In this document: positions 55,007 to 63,220 of the stretch, piece after piece
How positions within the stretch are numbered: the first letter of the stretch is position 1
Layout of the letters: each line of letters starts with the position of its first letter
Assembly (NCBI RefSeq): GCF_006438825.1
Contig: NZ_RCZP01000003.1
Coordinates: forward strand, 1-64,000
Source of the DNA: Muricoccus nepalensis
GTDB lineage: Bacteria > Pseudomonadota > Alphaproteobacteria > Acetobacterales > Acetobacteraceae
Direction: 5' to 3'
Length of the DNA: 64,000 bases
Made by a program: the position numbers and the translations under genes
The notes under the pieces: model-generated
Told to the model about the DNA's origin: nothing
The model's database searches: none
What the model saw: the letters and a program-made list of their open reading frames with translations, nothing else

Positions 55007-55708
55007 TTGGACCTCGACCCCCAGATCAAGACGGCGCTCGAAGGCGTCTCGACGGCGACCCTGACGACGGTCCTTCTCAAGAAGGGGCTCCGCAACGTCT
55101 GGATGCGCGGCACGCGGCCCATCCGGGAGGGCCAGCCCCGGCTGGTCGGGCGAGCCTTCACCCTTCGCTTCGTCCCCGCCCGCGAGGACCTCGCGACCCC
55201 CGAGAGCTGGTCCTCGCCCATCTCCACCCGTGCCGCGATCGAGGCGATGCCGGAGGGCTGCATCACCGTGGTCGACGCCATGGGCGTGCAGGACGCCGGC
55301 ATCTTCGGCGACATCCTCTGCGCCCGCATGGCGAAGAAGGGGGTGGCGGCGCTCATCACCGACGGCGTGGTGCGCGACATCCAGGGCGTGCTCGGGACGG
55401 GCCTGCCCGTCTGGTGCAGCGGCGCCGCGGCGCCCCCCTCGGTCGCGGGCCTCACCTTCGTCGCCTGGCAGCAGCCGATCGGCTGCGGGGGCGTCGCCGT
55501 CTTCCCGGACGACGTCGTGGTGGTGGACCAGGACGGCGCCGTGCTCATCCCCCAGGCCCTGCTCGAGGCCGTGACCGAGGCGGCGGTGGAGCAGGAGCGG
55601 CAGGAGACCTGGATCATGGGCGAGGTGGAGGGCGGCGCCTCGCTCCCCGGCCTCTACCCGCCGAACGCCGAGAACAAGGCCCGCTACGAGGCCTGGAAGA
55701 AGGGCTGA
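55007..55708 (+). CDS. RraA-family (4-hydroxy-4-methyl-2-oxoglutarate aldolase-like) protein
   Basis: 233 residues, TTG start with GGAGAAG upstream. GIFGDILCARMAKKGVAALI and DGVVRDIQGVLGTGLPVW contain the GD.L and R-D metal and substrate residues (101-124) of HMG/CHA aldolases. Such enzymes split 4-hydroxy-2-keto acids to pyruvate, or act as RNase E regulator in E. coli; the context with a DapA-like lyase favours catabolism. Six bases before the next gene. Confidence 0.9.
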   Translation: MDLDPQIKTALEGVSTATLTTVLLKKGLRNVWMRGTRPIREGQPRLVGRAFTLRFVPAREDLATPESWSSPISTRAAIEAMPEGCITVVDAMGVQDAGIFGDILCARMAKKGVAALITDGVVRDIQGVLGTGLPVWCSGAAAPPSVAGLTFVAWQQPIGCGGVAVFPDDVVVVDQDGAVLIPQALLEAVTEAAVEQERQETWIMGEVEGGASLPGLYPPNAENKARYEAWKKG

Positions 55709-55713
55709 CCTCC

Positions 55714-56658
55714 ATGACCGACCTGACCACCGCCAAGGGCGTCTACGTCATCGCGCCCACCGCCTTCCACGACGACGGCCGCGTGGACGAGGCCTCGAAC
55801 GACCGCCTGACCGACTTCTTCGTCGAGAGCGGCGCGACCGGCATCACCGTCCTCGGCCAGATGGGCGAGGCGCCGAAGCTCGACATGGAGGAGAGCGTCT
55901 CCATCGCCTCCCGCATGATCCGGCGGGCGGGCATCCCGATCGTCGTCGGCGTCTCCGCCCCCGGCTTCGCCGCCATGAAGTCCCTGACGGCGGCGGTGAT
56001 GGACGCGGGCGCGGCGGGCGTGATGATCGCGCCGCCGAACACGCTCCGCACCGACGACCAGATCGTCGCCTACTACGCCCAGGCGGCGGAGGCGATCGGG
56101 GCGGACGTGCCCTTCGTCATCCAGGACTATCCCCTCTCCTTCAGCGTGGTCATGACGCCGGGCGTGATCCGCCGGATCGTGCAGGCGAACCCCTCCTGCG
56201 TCATGCTCAAGCATGAGGACTGGCCCGGCCTCGAGAAGATCAGCGCGCTGCGGGGCTTCCAGAAGGACGGCTCGATGAAGCCGATCTCGATCCTCTGCGG
56301 CAACGGCGGCCTCTTCCTCGACTTCGAGTGCGAGCGCGGGGCGGACGGCGCGATGACGGGCTACGCCTTCCCGGACATGCTGGTCGACGTCGTCCGGATG
56401 CACGCGGAGGGGCAGCGGGACGCGGCGCACGACCTGTTTGACGCGCACCTGCCGCTGGTCCGCTACGAGCAGCAGCAGGGCGTGGGCCTGGCCGTGCGGA
56501 AATACGTGCTCAAGCGCCGCGGCATCCTGGCCAGCGAGGCGCAGCGCCGCCCCGGCGCCGGCCTGACGCCGACGGCGCGGGCGGAGGTGGACTACCTCCT
56601 CTCGCGCGTCGCGCGCTTCGACCGGCGGGCGGACCTCGGGGCCGTGAAGGCCGCCTGA
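55714..56658 (+). CDS. DHDPS/NAL-family (class I pyruvate-type) aldolase
   Basis: 314 residues, TIM barrel. Schiff-base Lys166 in CVMLKHED and Tyr139 in VIQDYPLSF fit the family. GQMGEAPKLDMEE replaces the GTTGE loop of true DapA, so this is probably not lysine biosynthesis but a paralogue acting on other keto acids. Coupled with RraA; together they suggest catabolism of substituted hydroxy-keto acids. A lyase or dehydratase assignment needs biochemical evidence. Confidence 0.88.
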   Translation: MTDLTTAKGVYVIAPTAFHDDGRVDEASNDRLTDFFVESGATGITVLGQMGEAPKLDMEESVSIASRMIRRAGIPIVVGVSAPGFAAMKSLTAAVMDAGAAGVMIAPPNTLRTDDQIVAYYAQAAEAIGADVPFVIQDYPLSFSVVMTPGVIRRIVQANPSCVMLKHEDWPGLEKISALRGFQKDGSMKPISILCGNGGLFLDFECERGADGAMTGYAFPDMLVDVVRMHAEGQRDAAHDLFDAHLPLVRYEQQQGVGLAVRKYVLKRRGILASEAQRRPGAGLTPTARAEVDYLLSRVARFDRRADLGAVKAA

Positions 56659-56665
56659 CGCGGCC

Positions 56666-58027
56666 CTAGCGCCGCGGCGCGAGGACGGCGGCGGGGTCGA
56701 TCGCGGACCCCATCGCCAGGTAGCCGGCGCGGTTCGGGTGGAGCTTGTCGCCCGGGCCGCCGGTGGTTGATTCCGGGATCATCTCCGCCCGCAGCCCGCC
56801 GCCCTCGGGGTCGAGTGTCGGGCGGTCGAACTCAACCACCGCGTCGAAGAGGCCGCCGTCCCGGATGAAGGCGTTGAGCGCCCGGCGGTTCTCGTCCTGC
56901 TCCTTGTGGCCATGCGCCGCGCTGCTGCTGCCGAGCGCCGAGGTCACAGTGGCGCCGATCACCCGCACCCCCGGGACGCGCGCGCGAAGCTGGCGCACCC
57001 CCTCCTGCATCCCACCGCGCACCGCCTCGAGGGTGGCGTTGCCGTTGCGGCTGAAGTCGTTCGTGCCCTCAAGCCAGATGACGGCCGTGACGCCGGAGAG
57101 GGAGATCACGTCCCGCTCCAGCCGCGCGAGGGCGGAGGGACCGCCGGGGAAGGGCTTCTCCGGGCCGTACTCGGCCGGACCCACCACCTGGTTGCCGCCG
57201 ATGCCCGCGTTCACGACGGCGGCGCGGTTGGGCCGCTCGGCCTCGAGCCGCCGCGCCAGCACGTCCGGCCAGCGGTCGTCGCCGTTCATCGTGGAGGCCG
57301 TGCCGTCGGTGATGGAGTCGCCGAAGCAGACGATCACCGGGGTGCCCGCCGGCGCCACCATGTCCACCGCGTCGAGGAAGAACCAGGAGGCGGTCGGGAA
57401 GGGAAAGGAGCTCTCCCCTTCCTCCGCCCCCTTGGCGCCCGCGCCGGGCGCCGTGCCGTAGGAGGTCTGCAGGGCCTTGGCGTGCCAGGTCATCGGCCCG
57501 CTCGCCTGCGGGACGTGGAGCGAGACGGCGAGCTTACGCCCCATCAGCAGCGGCGAGGCGGGATCGGCGGCGAAGGGCAGGTCCACCGGCTCCGACCAGG
57601 CCTGCCCGCCGGGCGGGATGGTGACGGAGTCGCCGCCGCTGAAGCGGACGGGCCGGTTCGTGCCCGGCACCACCGCGGCGCCGCCGAGGTGCAGCCCGGC
57701 GTGCACGCCGTCGATGACGAGGGGCCGCGTGCCGAAGGCGTTCGAGAAGCGCAGCCGCGCCTGCCGCCCCCAGACGGAGGGCCGGACCACGAGGCGGAGC
57801 GTCTGGTCGCGCGCGCCCTCGGCCGGTGTGGGGAAGAGGAAGCGCTGGTCCGGCTGGGCGGAGGGATTGCCCACGGGGTAAGGCCCCTGGACGGAGCCGG
57901 CCCAGCTCGTCACCCAGCCCTCCCCGGCGGGCGCCGTCTGGGCCAGGGCGGCGGGCCCGATGGCCTGCCCGATGGATTGGAGGAGGGCGGCGGCCAGTGC
58001 CCCCTCGCCGAGCGTGCGTCGGTTCAT
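56666..58027 (-). CDS. Secreted SGNH/GDSL-type hydrolase
   Basis: 453 residues. Signal MNRRTLGEGALAAALLQSIG and ALAQTAP. An N-terminal beta-rich domain (residues 40-220) precedes the SGNH domain: block I VIVCFGDSITDGT, block II NAGIGGNQVV, block III WLEGTNDFSRNG, and block V DKLHPN with Asp-His. Such two-part proteins resemble esterases acting on polysaccharide acetyl groups or lipids. Runs convergently with the DapA-like gene (7 bases). Confidence 0.9.
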   Translation of the reverse strand: MNRRTLGEGALAAALLQSIGQAIGPAALAQTAPAGEGWVTSWAGSVQGPYPVGNPSAQPDQRFLFPTPAEGARDQTLRLVVRPSVWGRQARLRFSNAFGTRPLVIDGVHAGLHLGGAAVVPGTNRPVRFSGGDSVTIPPGGQAWSEPVDLPFAADPASPLLMGRKLAVSLHVPQASGPMTWHAKALQTSYGTAPGAGAKGAEEGESSFPFPTASWFFLDAVDMVAPAGTPVIVCFGDSITDGTASTMNGDDRWPDVLARRLEAERPNRAAVVNAGIGGNQVVGPAEYGPEKPFPGGPSALARLERDVISLSGVTAVIWLEGTNDFSRNGNATLEAVRGGMQEGVRQLRARVPGVRVIGATVTSALGSSSAAHGHKEQDENRRALNAFIRDGGLFDAVVEFDRPTLDPEGGGLRAEMIPESTTGGPGDKLHPNRAGYLAMGSAIDPAAVLAPRR

Positions 58028-58112
58028 GGCGGTTCCTCTCTCGACCGGCTCTGCGGCCGGCCGGGGAGGCTTCCACGGCGCCCGGCGCCGCGCAATCGGC
58101 GGCCCCGCGGCG

Positions 58113-58487
58113 TCAGCCCGGCGGCGGCGGGAAGTCCCCGGGGCGGCGGCGGTGGACGCGGCGAAGCCGAAGAGGCGCGAGGCGGCGGAGGAGGGGCGCC
58201 ACCAGCAGCAGGGGCGCCGTCAGGATGGGAAGGATGCCGAGCCAGGCCGCGAGGACTCGCGACCCCAGCAGGACCGCGCCCGCCGCCACCCCCATGGCCG
58301 CGGCGTTGGCCAGGATGGAGCCCACCCACCAGCGGCGGGCGCGCAGTTCCAGCCGCTCGGCCGCGCCGGGCGGCGCGGGGGCAAGGGTATAGGGACGCCC
58401 GTCCCGGCCTACCTCGTAGAGCCGGTCCGGGTCGGGGACGAACCCCCCGGCCACCGCGGCGCGGGGGTCAACGGCGGGGGACGACAA
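58113..58487 (-). CDS. Small two-helix membrane protein, unassigned
   Basis: 124 residues from TTG 58487, which is unsure. Hydrophobic spans about 55-75 (SILANAAAMGVAAGAVLL) and 80-100; N-terminal domain (FVPDPDRLYEVGRDGRPYTL) has no known motif. It overlaps the upstream small membrane gene by 20 bases and they likely form a pair. Family unknown. Confidence 0.5.
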   Translation of the reverse strand: MSSPAVDPRAAVAGGFVPDPDRLYEVGRDGRPYTLAPAPPGAAERLELRARRWWVGSILANAAAMGVAAGAVLLGSRVLAAWLGILPILTAPLLLVAPLLRRLAPLRLRRVHRRRPGDFPPPPG

Positions 58488-58770
58488 ACACCGCGGCGCC
58501 GCCCCGGCGAGCCCGCCGCACGCGCCACCAGAGCGAGCCGAAGCCGACGGCGCCCGCGACGAGCAGCACCGGGATGAGCAGGCCGAGGATCACGACGGCC
58601 GAGGCCGCGAGCACCAGCCCGCCCGCGACCACCGCGGCGAGCACCGCGACGCCGCCGACCTTCATCAGGGCGCGGTCCAGCCAGGACCCGCCGACCGGGC
58701 GCGGGGCTTCGCGGAAGCCGCCCTCGGGCGTCATGTCGAGAACGGGCGGGCGGCGGTCGTCCTGCATCAT
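58468..58770 (-). CDS. Small membrane protein, unassigned
   Basis: 100 residues with one long hydrophobic stretch (residues 38-78, two helices) and a basic tail (RVRRARRGGAAVFVVPRR). Amphipathic N-terminal 30 residues. Shares strand and overlap with the downstream membrane gene; function unknown. Divergent from the MaoC gene. Confidence 0.5.
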   Translation of the reverse strand: MMQDDRRPPVLDMTPEGGFREAPRPVGGSWLDRALMKVGGVAVLAAVVAGGLVLAASAVVILGLLIPVLLVAGAVGFGSLWWRVRRARRGGAAVFVVPRR

Positions 58771-58835
58771 GCCGGGGATGTCGCCCCTCCCCCCCGGCGC
58801 TTCAAGAGGCCGTGCCGCGGGGGTAAGGAGGGGGG

Positions 58836-59285
58836 ATGCCGCTGCCCCGCCTCCGCTCCCTCGACGAACTGCACCCGGGGGACCGCTACGAGCTCGGCCG
58901 GCTCTCCCTCTCGCTGGAGGAGATCCGCGACTTCGCGGGGCGCTACGACCCCCAGCCCTTCCACCTCGACGAGGAGGCGGCGCGGTCCTCCGTCTTCGGC
59001 ACGGTGGTGGCGGCGGGGCTGCACACGCTCTCGGCCTGCTTCGGCCTGCTCATGGCCAGCCCGCTGCTGCGCGACATCAGCCTGGCGGGATCGGCCATGG
59101 ACGTCCGATGGCCCGCGGCGCTCCGCCCGGGCGAGGAGGTGGCGGTGACGGTGGAGGTGGTCGAGGTGAAGACCTCCCGCGCGCGGCGGGACCGCGGCTC
59201 GGCGCGGCTCCGCTACGTCGCGACGCGGGTGGCGGACGGGGTGGTGGTGCTGGACGCGACGGGGCTCCACCACCTGCGGCGCTGA
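58836..59285 (+). CDS. MaoC-like hot-dog dehydratase
   Basis: 149 residues. FAGRYDPQPFHLDEEAA is the catalytic Asp/His motif of R-specific enoyl-CoA hydratases; FGTVVAAGLHTLSACFGLLM completes the hot-dog fold. It would hydrate 2-enoyl-CoA (PHA or fatty-acid metabolism). Strong GGAGGGGGG site before ATG 58836. Followed by the fusA terminator hairpin. Confidence 0.9.
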   Translation: MPLPRLRSLDELHPGDRYELGRLSLSLEEIRDFAGRYDPQPFHLDEEAARSSVFGTVVAAGLHTLSACFGLLMASPLLRDISLAGSAMDVRWPAALRPGEEVAVTVEVVEVKTSRARRDRGSARLRYVATRVADGVVVLDATGLHHLRR

Positions 59286-59289
59286 ACGC

Positions 59290-59323
59290 GAAAGGGGCGG
59301 CGCCCGCCGGCGCCGCCCCTTTC
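59290..59323. terminator. Bidirectional hairpin between MaoC gene and fusA
   Basis: GAAAGGGGCGGCGCC (59290-59304) pairs perfectly with GGCGCCGCCCCTTTC (59309-59323), 4-base loop. The A-run on the left arm and T-run on the right make it usable on both strands. It lies between the two convergent stops. Confidence 0.7.
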
Positions 59324-59366
59324 CCAGCCGTCCGGTCGGCCGCGCGCGGGGCGCGGCCGGCGCGGG

Positions 59367-61454
59367 TCAGGCCGAGGCCTTCATGATCTCCTCCGCCACG
59401 TTCCGGGGGACCGGATCGTAGTGGTGGAACTGCATGGAGAAGGAGGCGCGCCCCTTCGTCATGCCGCGGAGGTTCGAGATGTAGCCGAACATCTCCTTCA
59501 GCGGCACGTGCGCCCGGATGATGACCGAGGTGGAGGCCATGTCCTGCGACTGGATGACGCCGCGGCGGCGGTTCAGGTCGCCGACGACGTCGCCCACGTG
59601 GTCCGCGGGGGTGGTGACCTCCACGTCCATGATCGGCTCGAGGATGACCGGGCTCGCCTTCTTCATGCCCTCGCGGAAGCAGGCCTTGGCGGCGATCTCG
59701 AAGGCGAGCGCCGAGGAGTCGACGTCGTGGTACTTGCCGTCCACGAGGCTGAACTTGAAGTCCACCGTCGGGAAGCCGGCGAGCACGCCCGTGTCGGCCT
59801 GGACCTTGATGCCCTTCTCGACCGCCGGGATGTACTCCTTCGGCACCGAGCCGCCGGTCGTGGCGTTGACGAACTCGACGCCCGTCGTGCGCTCCTTCGG
59901 CTCGAAGGTGATCTTCACCTCCGCGTACTGGCCCGAGCCGCCCGACTGCTTCTTGTGGGTGTAGGTCTCGGTGTGCGGCTTGGTGATCGTCTCGCGGTAG
60001 GCGACCTGCGGGGCGCCGATGTTGGCGTCCACGCCGTACTCGCGGCGCAGGCGGTCGATGATGATCTCGAGGTGCAGCTCGCCCATGCCGGACAGGATGG
60101 TCTGGCCGGTCTCCTGGTCGGTGCGCAGCCGCAGGCTCGGGTCCTCGCCGGCCAGCTTCTGCAGGCCGAGCGTCATCTTCTCGACGCCTTCCTTCGTCTT
60201 CGGCTCGACGGAGATGTCGATGACCGGGACCGGGAAGGCCATGCGCTCGAGCACGACGGGGTCGGCGGCGTCGGCCAGGGTGTCGCCCGTGCCGGTGTCC
60301 TTCAGGCCCACGAAGGCCGCGATGTCGCCGGCGGTGACCTCCTTGATCTCCTCGCGCTTGTCGGCGTGCATCTGGAACATGCGGCCGATGCGCTCCTTGT
60401 TCCCCTTCGTCGTGTTCATCACGGTGTCGCCGGACTTCAGCACGCCGGAGTAGACGCGCACGAAGGTCAGGTTGCCGTACTTGTCGTTCACGATCTTGAA
60501 GGCGAGGCCGGAGAAGGGCGCGTCCACGTTCGCCGGGATGATGCGGCGGTCGGGCTGGGTGGTCTCGTCCATGCCCTCGTCATAGGCGACCTTGATGCCC
60601 GCGATGTCCGTCGGCGCCGGCAGGTAGTCGATCACGGCGTCGAGAAGGGGCTGCACGCCCTTGTTCTTGAAGGCCGAGCCGCAGAAGACCGGGCGGAAGG
60701 TGCCGTCGATCGTGCCGCGCTTGATGGCGCGCTTGAGCGTCTCGACCGAGACGTCGCCCTTCTCGAAGTACTCCTCCATGCCGGCGTCGTCGACGCTCAG
60801 CGCGGTGTCGAGCAGGATCTGGCGGTACTCGGCCGCCTTCTCCTTCAGGTCGTCGGGGATCGGGGCGTCGTGGTACTTCGCGCCGAGCTCGTCGCCCTCC
60901 CAGATGAGCGCCTTCATCTCGACCAGGTCGACCACGCCCTTCAGCGTGTCCTCGATGCCGATCGGCAGCTGCAGCGTGACCCAGTTGATGCCGAGCTTCT
61001 CGGTCAGGGTCGCGGCCGCGCGGTAGAAGTCGGCGCCGGTGCGGTCGAGCTTGTTGATGAAGATGATGCGGGGGACGTTGTAGCGGTCCGCCAGGCGCCA
61101 GTTCGTCTCGGACTGCGGCTGCACGCCGGCCACGCCCTCGATGATGAAGACGGCGCCGTCGAGCACGCGCAGCGACCGGTTCACCTCGATGTTGAAGTCG
61201 ATGTGGCCGGGGGTGTCGATGACGTTGATCCGGTGGTCCTTCCACTCGGCGGTCACGGCGGCGGAGGTGATCGTGATGCCGCGCTCACGCTCCTGCTCCA
61301 TGTAGTCCGTCGTGGTGTTGCCCTCGTGGACCTCGCCGATGCGGTGGTTCTTGCCGGTGTAGTAGAGGATCCGCTCCGTCGTGGTGGTCTTGCCGGCATC
61401 GATGTGCGCGGTGATGCCGATGTTGCGGATACGGTCGAGAGGGGTGCGCGCCAC
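59367..61454 (-). CDS. fusA: Elongation factor G, divergent type
   Basis: 695 residues, GTG start with GGAGG six bases upstream. Five-domain EF-G: P-loop [17 protein letters not shown] (17-), switch I ...[20 protein letters not shown]3 DTPGHIDF, G4 [11 protein letters not shown]-terminal domain V ...[13 protein letters not shown]. Typical alphaproteobacterial EF-G has TMDWMEQ, GHVDF and NKMDKIGADF; the changes suggest a second EF-G lineage. No rpsL, rpsG or tuf gene is adjacent, unlike the str operon. It translocates tRNA-mRNA on the ribosome, or has a specialised role. Confidence 0.9.
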   Translation of the reverse strand: MARTPLDRIRNIGITAHIDAGKTTTTERILYYTGKNHRIGEVHEGNTTTDYMEQERERGITITSAAVTAEWKDHRINVIDTPGHIDFNIEVNRSLRVLDGAVFIIEGVAGVQPQSETNWRLADRYNVPRIIFINKLDRTGADFYRAAATLTEKLGINWVTLQLPIGIEDTLKGVVDLVEMKALIWEGDELGAKYHDAPIPDDLKEKAAEYRQILLDTALSVDDAGMEEYFEKGDVSVETLKRAIKRGTIDGTFRPVFCGSAFKNKGVQPLLDAVIDYLPAPTDIAGIKVAYDEGMDETTQPDRRIIPANVDAPFSGLAFKIVNDKYGNLTFVRVYSGVLKSGDTVMNTTKGNKERIGRMFQMHADKREEIKEVTAGDIAAFVGLKDTGTGDTLADAADPVVLERMAFPVPVIDISVEPKTKEGVEKMTLGLQKLAGEDPSLRLRTDQETGQTILSGMGELHLEIIIDRLRREYGVDANIGAPQVAYRETITKPHTETYTHKKQSGGSGQYAEVKITFEPKERTTGVEFVNATTGGSVPKEYIPAVEKGIKVQADTGVLAGFPTVDFKFSLVDGKYHDVDSSALAFEIAAKACFREGMKKASPVILEPIMDVEVTTPADHVGDVVGDLNRRRGVIQSQDMASTSVIIRAHVPLKEMFGYISNLRGMTKGRASFSMQFHHYDPVPRNVAEEIMKASA

Positions 61455-61909
61455 TGGGGCCTCCGTCAGTCGCGGCCGGGCCGCGCAGTGATGTCGCGGC
61501 AGCGCCGCGCCGTTGGTGCGCGGCAGGGCCACGCGGGTGTCACGCGGCGGGCCGCGCGGTCGTCTCGGTCGGCACGCCGCGGACAGGGTCCGCGGGACGC
61601 GCCAGGGGGGCTGCAGCTGGGTTGGCCCCGCCCGCCTGGCCGGCCTGGCCAGATGGGGCGGAAGGGCCCGGCGTCCCGGATGCGGCTGCGCGGGCCTTCG
61701 CGACATCGTCGCTCCGCCCGTGGCCCATCCGGTCTGCCTGATGCCGCAGGGCGCCGCTGCCGCGCCCTTGCCGCGGGCGGACACATGCTCCCGCAGCCGG
61801 GATTTTGCAAGTATTCTCGCCGGAGCGGCCAGGTTGCCCACGGCCGCGTCACGTTTCGTTGCCGTATTGCCCTTGAGGGCGCGGCGGGGCCGGGTGCTAG
61901 CTGGCGGCG
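61455..61909. other. Non-coding region upstream of fusA and the DUF1800 gene
   Basis: 455 bases, very GC-rich with many short inverted repeats. An AT-richer pocket (61801-61822, GATTTTGCAAGTATTCTC) might hold the fusA promoter, leaving a long leader of about 330 bases; no clean -35/-10 could be read. No tRNA, riboswitch or credible coding frame seen. Confidence 0.45.
61898..61903 (+). promoter_or_regulatory. Putative -10 giving a leaderless DUF1800 transcript
   Basis: TGC-TAGCTG: seven bases after the hexamer is the A of the ATG at 61910. A TTGAGG lies 19 bases upstream. Weak hexamer (TAGCTG); no ribosome-binding site precedes the ATG. Confidence 0.3.
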
Positions 61910-63220
61910 ATGAATCCCGCCGGCCACATCGCCGCCCTGCGCTTCGGCCTCGGCCCGCGCCCCGAGGCGCCGCCCCCCGAGGACCCGCGCGGCTGGCTGC
62001 TCGCCCAGCTGGAGGCCCCGCCGGACCCGGCGATTCCCCCGCCGGACTGGGAGACGGAGCCGACCGTCTCCGACGCGCTCGCGATCAGCGTGCTCGACCA
62101 GCGCTCCCCCGTCCCGCCCGGCGAGCGGCAGCGGCGGGGGCTCCTCTTCACGGCGGAGCTCCGCGCCTATCTCGGCCGGCTGATCGCAACCCCCACCCCC
62201 TTCCGGGAGCGGCTGGTCGCCTTCTGGACGAACCACCTGGCGGTCAGCGGGCGGGACGGCTCCACGGCCGCGCTGGTCGGCGACTACGTCCGCCGGGCCA
62301 TCCGGCCCCACGTCACCGCCCCCTTCGCGACGCTGCTGAAGGCGGCGATCCGGCACCCCGCGATGCTCGTCTACCTCAACCAGGACTCCTCGGTCGGCCC
62401 GGACAGCGCCTTCGGCCGGCGGACCGGGCGGGGCCTGAACGAGAACCTCGCGCGCGAGGTGCTGGAGCTGCACACCCTCACCCCGGCCGCCGGCTACTCC
62501 CAGGCGGACGTGACCGCCTTCGCGGCCCTCCTCACGGGGCTCGCGGTCGAGCGCAACGCGGAGCCCCGGGGCACGGAGTTCCGCGCCGGCAGCCACCAGC
62601 CCGGCGAGAAGACGGTCCTCGGCCGGGCCTTCCCCCCGGGGGAGGCCTCGATCGACGCGGCGCTCGACTGGCTGGCCTCCCACCCCGCCACGCACCGGCA
62701 CCTCGCCCGCAAGCTCGCCCGGCACTTCGTCGCGGACGACCCGCCGCCGGCGGTGGTCGACCGGCTGGCGGGGGTGCTGCGCGATACGGGCGGCGACCTC
62801 GGCGCCGTCTCGCGCGCGCTCGTCGCGCTGCCGGAGGCCTGGGCGCCGCCGCTCTCCAAGTTCCGGGCGCCGAACGAGCTCGTCGTCGCCGCCCTCCGAG
62901 CCCTCGGCGGGGATGCCGGGCTGTCGGAGTTCGCCCTCGGCAGCGCGACCGCGCTCGGCCAGCTCATCTGGTCGCCCGCCGCGCCGAATGGCTGGCCGGA
63001 CGAGGCCGCCGCCTGGATCCACCCGGAGGGGATGCTCCTGCGGCTGGACCGCCTGCACGCCCTCGCCGGCCGCTTCGCCCGGCGGGACGCCCGCGAGGCG
63101 CTGGACCTCGCCCTCGGCCCCCTCGCCTCGGACCGGACGCGCGAGGCGGTGCTCCGCGCGGGCTCCAACCGGGAGGCGCTCACCCTTCTCCTCGGCAGCC
63201 CGGAGTTCCAGCGCCGATGA
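61910..63220 (+). CDS. DUF1800 family protein
   Basis: 436 residues. [74 protein letters not shown] and [16 protein letters not shown] are the hallmark blocks of DUF1800. No signal peptide. Members are almost always paired with DUF1501 proteins, as here (ATGA overlap). Role unknown; a function in cell-surface or sulfatase-like processes is proposed for the partner family. Confidence 0.92.
   Translation: MNPAGHIAALRFGLGPRPEAPPPEDPRGWLLAQLEAPPDPAIPPPDWETEPTVSDALAISVLDQRSPVPPGERQRRGLLFTAELRAYLGRLIATPTPFRERLVAFWTNHLAVSGRDGSTAALVGDYVRRAIRPHVTAPFATLLKAAIRHPAMLVYLNQDSSVGPDSAFGRRTGRGLNENLAREVLELHTLTPAAGYSQADVTAFAALLTGLAVERNAEPRGTEFRAGSHQPGEKTVLGRAFPPGEASIDAALDWLASHPATHRHLARKLARHFVADDPPPAVVDRLAGVLRDTGGDLGAVSRALVALPEAWAPPLSKFRAPNELVVAALRALGGDAGLSEFALGSATALGQLIWSPAAPNGWPDEAAAWIHPEGMLLRLDRLHALAGRFARRDAREALDLALGPLASDRTREAVLRAGSNREALTLLLGSPEFQRR

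Noticed and set aside
61455-61841. N-terminal extension of EF-G to 61841
   Set aside because: GTG 61454 has a GGAGG site and the family N-terminus; the 129 extra residues are Pro/Arg-rich and unlike EF-G.
59421-61913. 830-residue plus-strand frame
   Set aside because: Antisense shadow of fusA; low-complexity composition and no motif.
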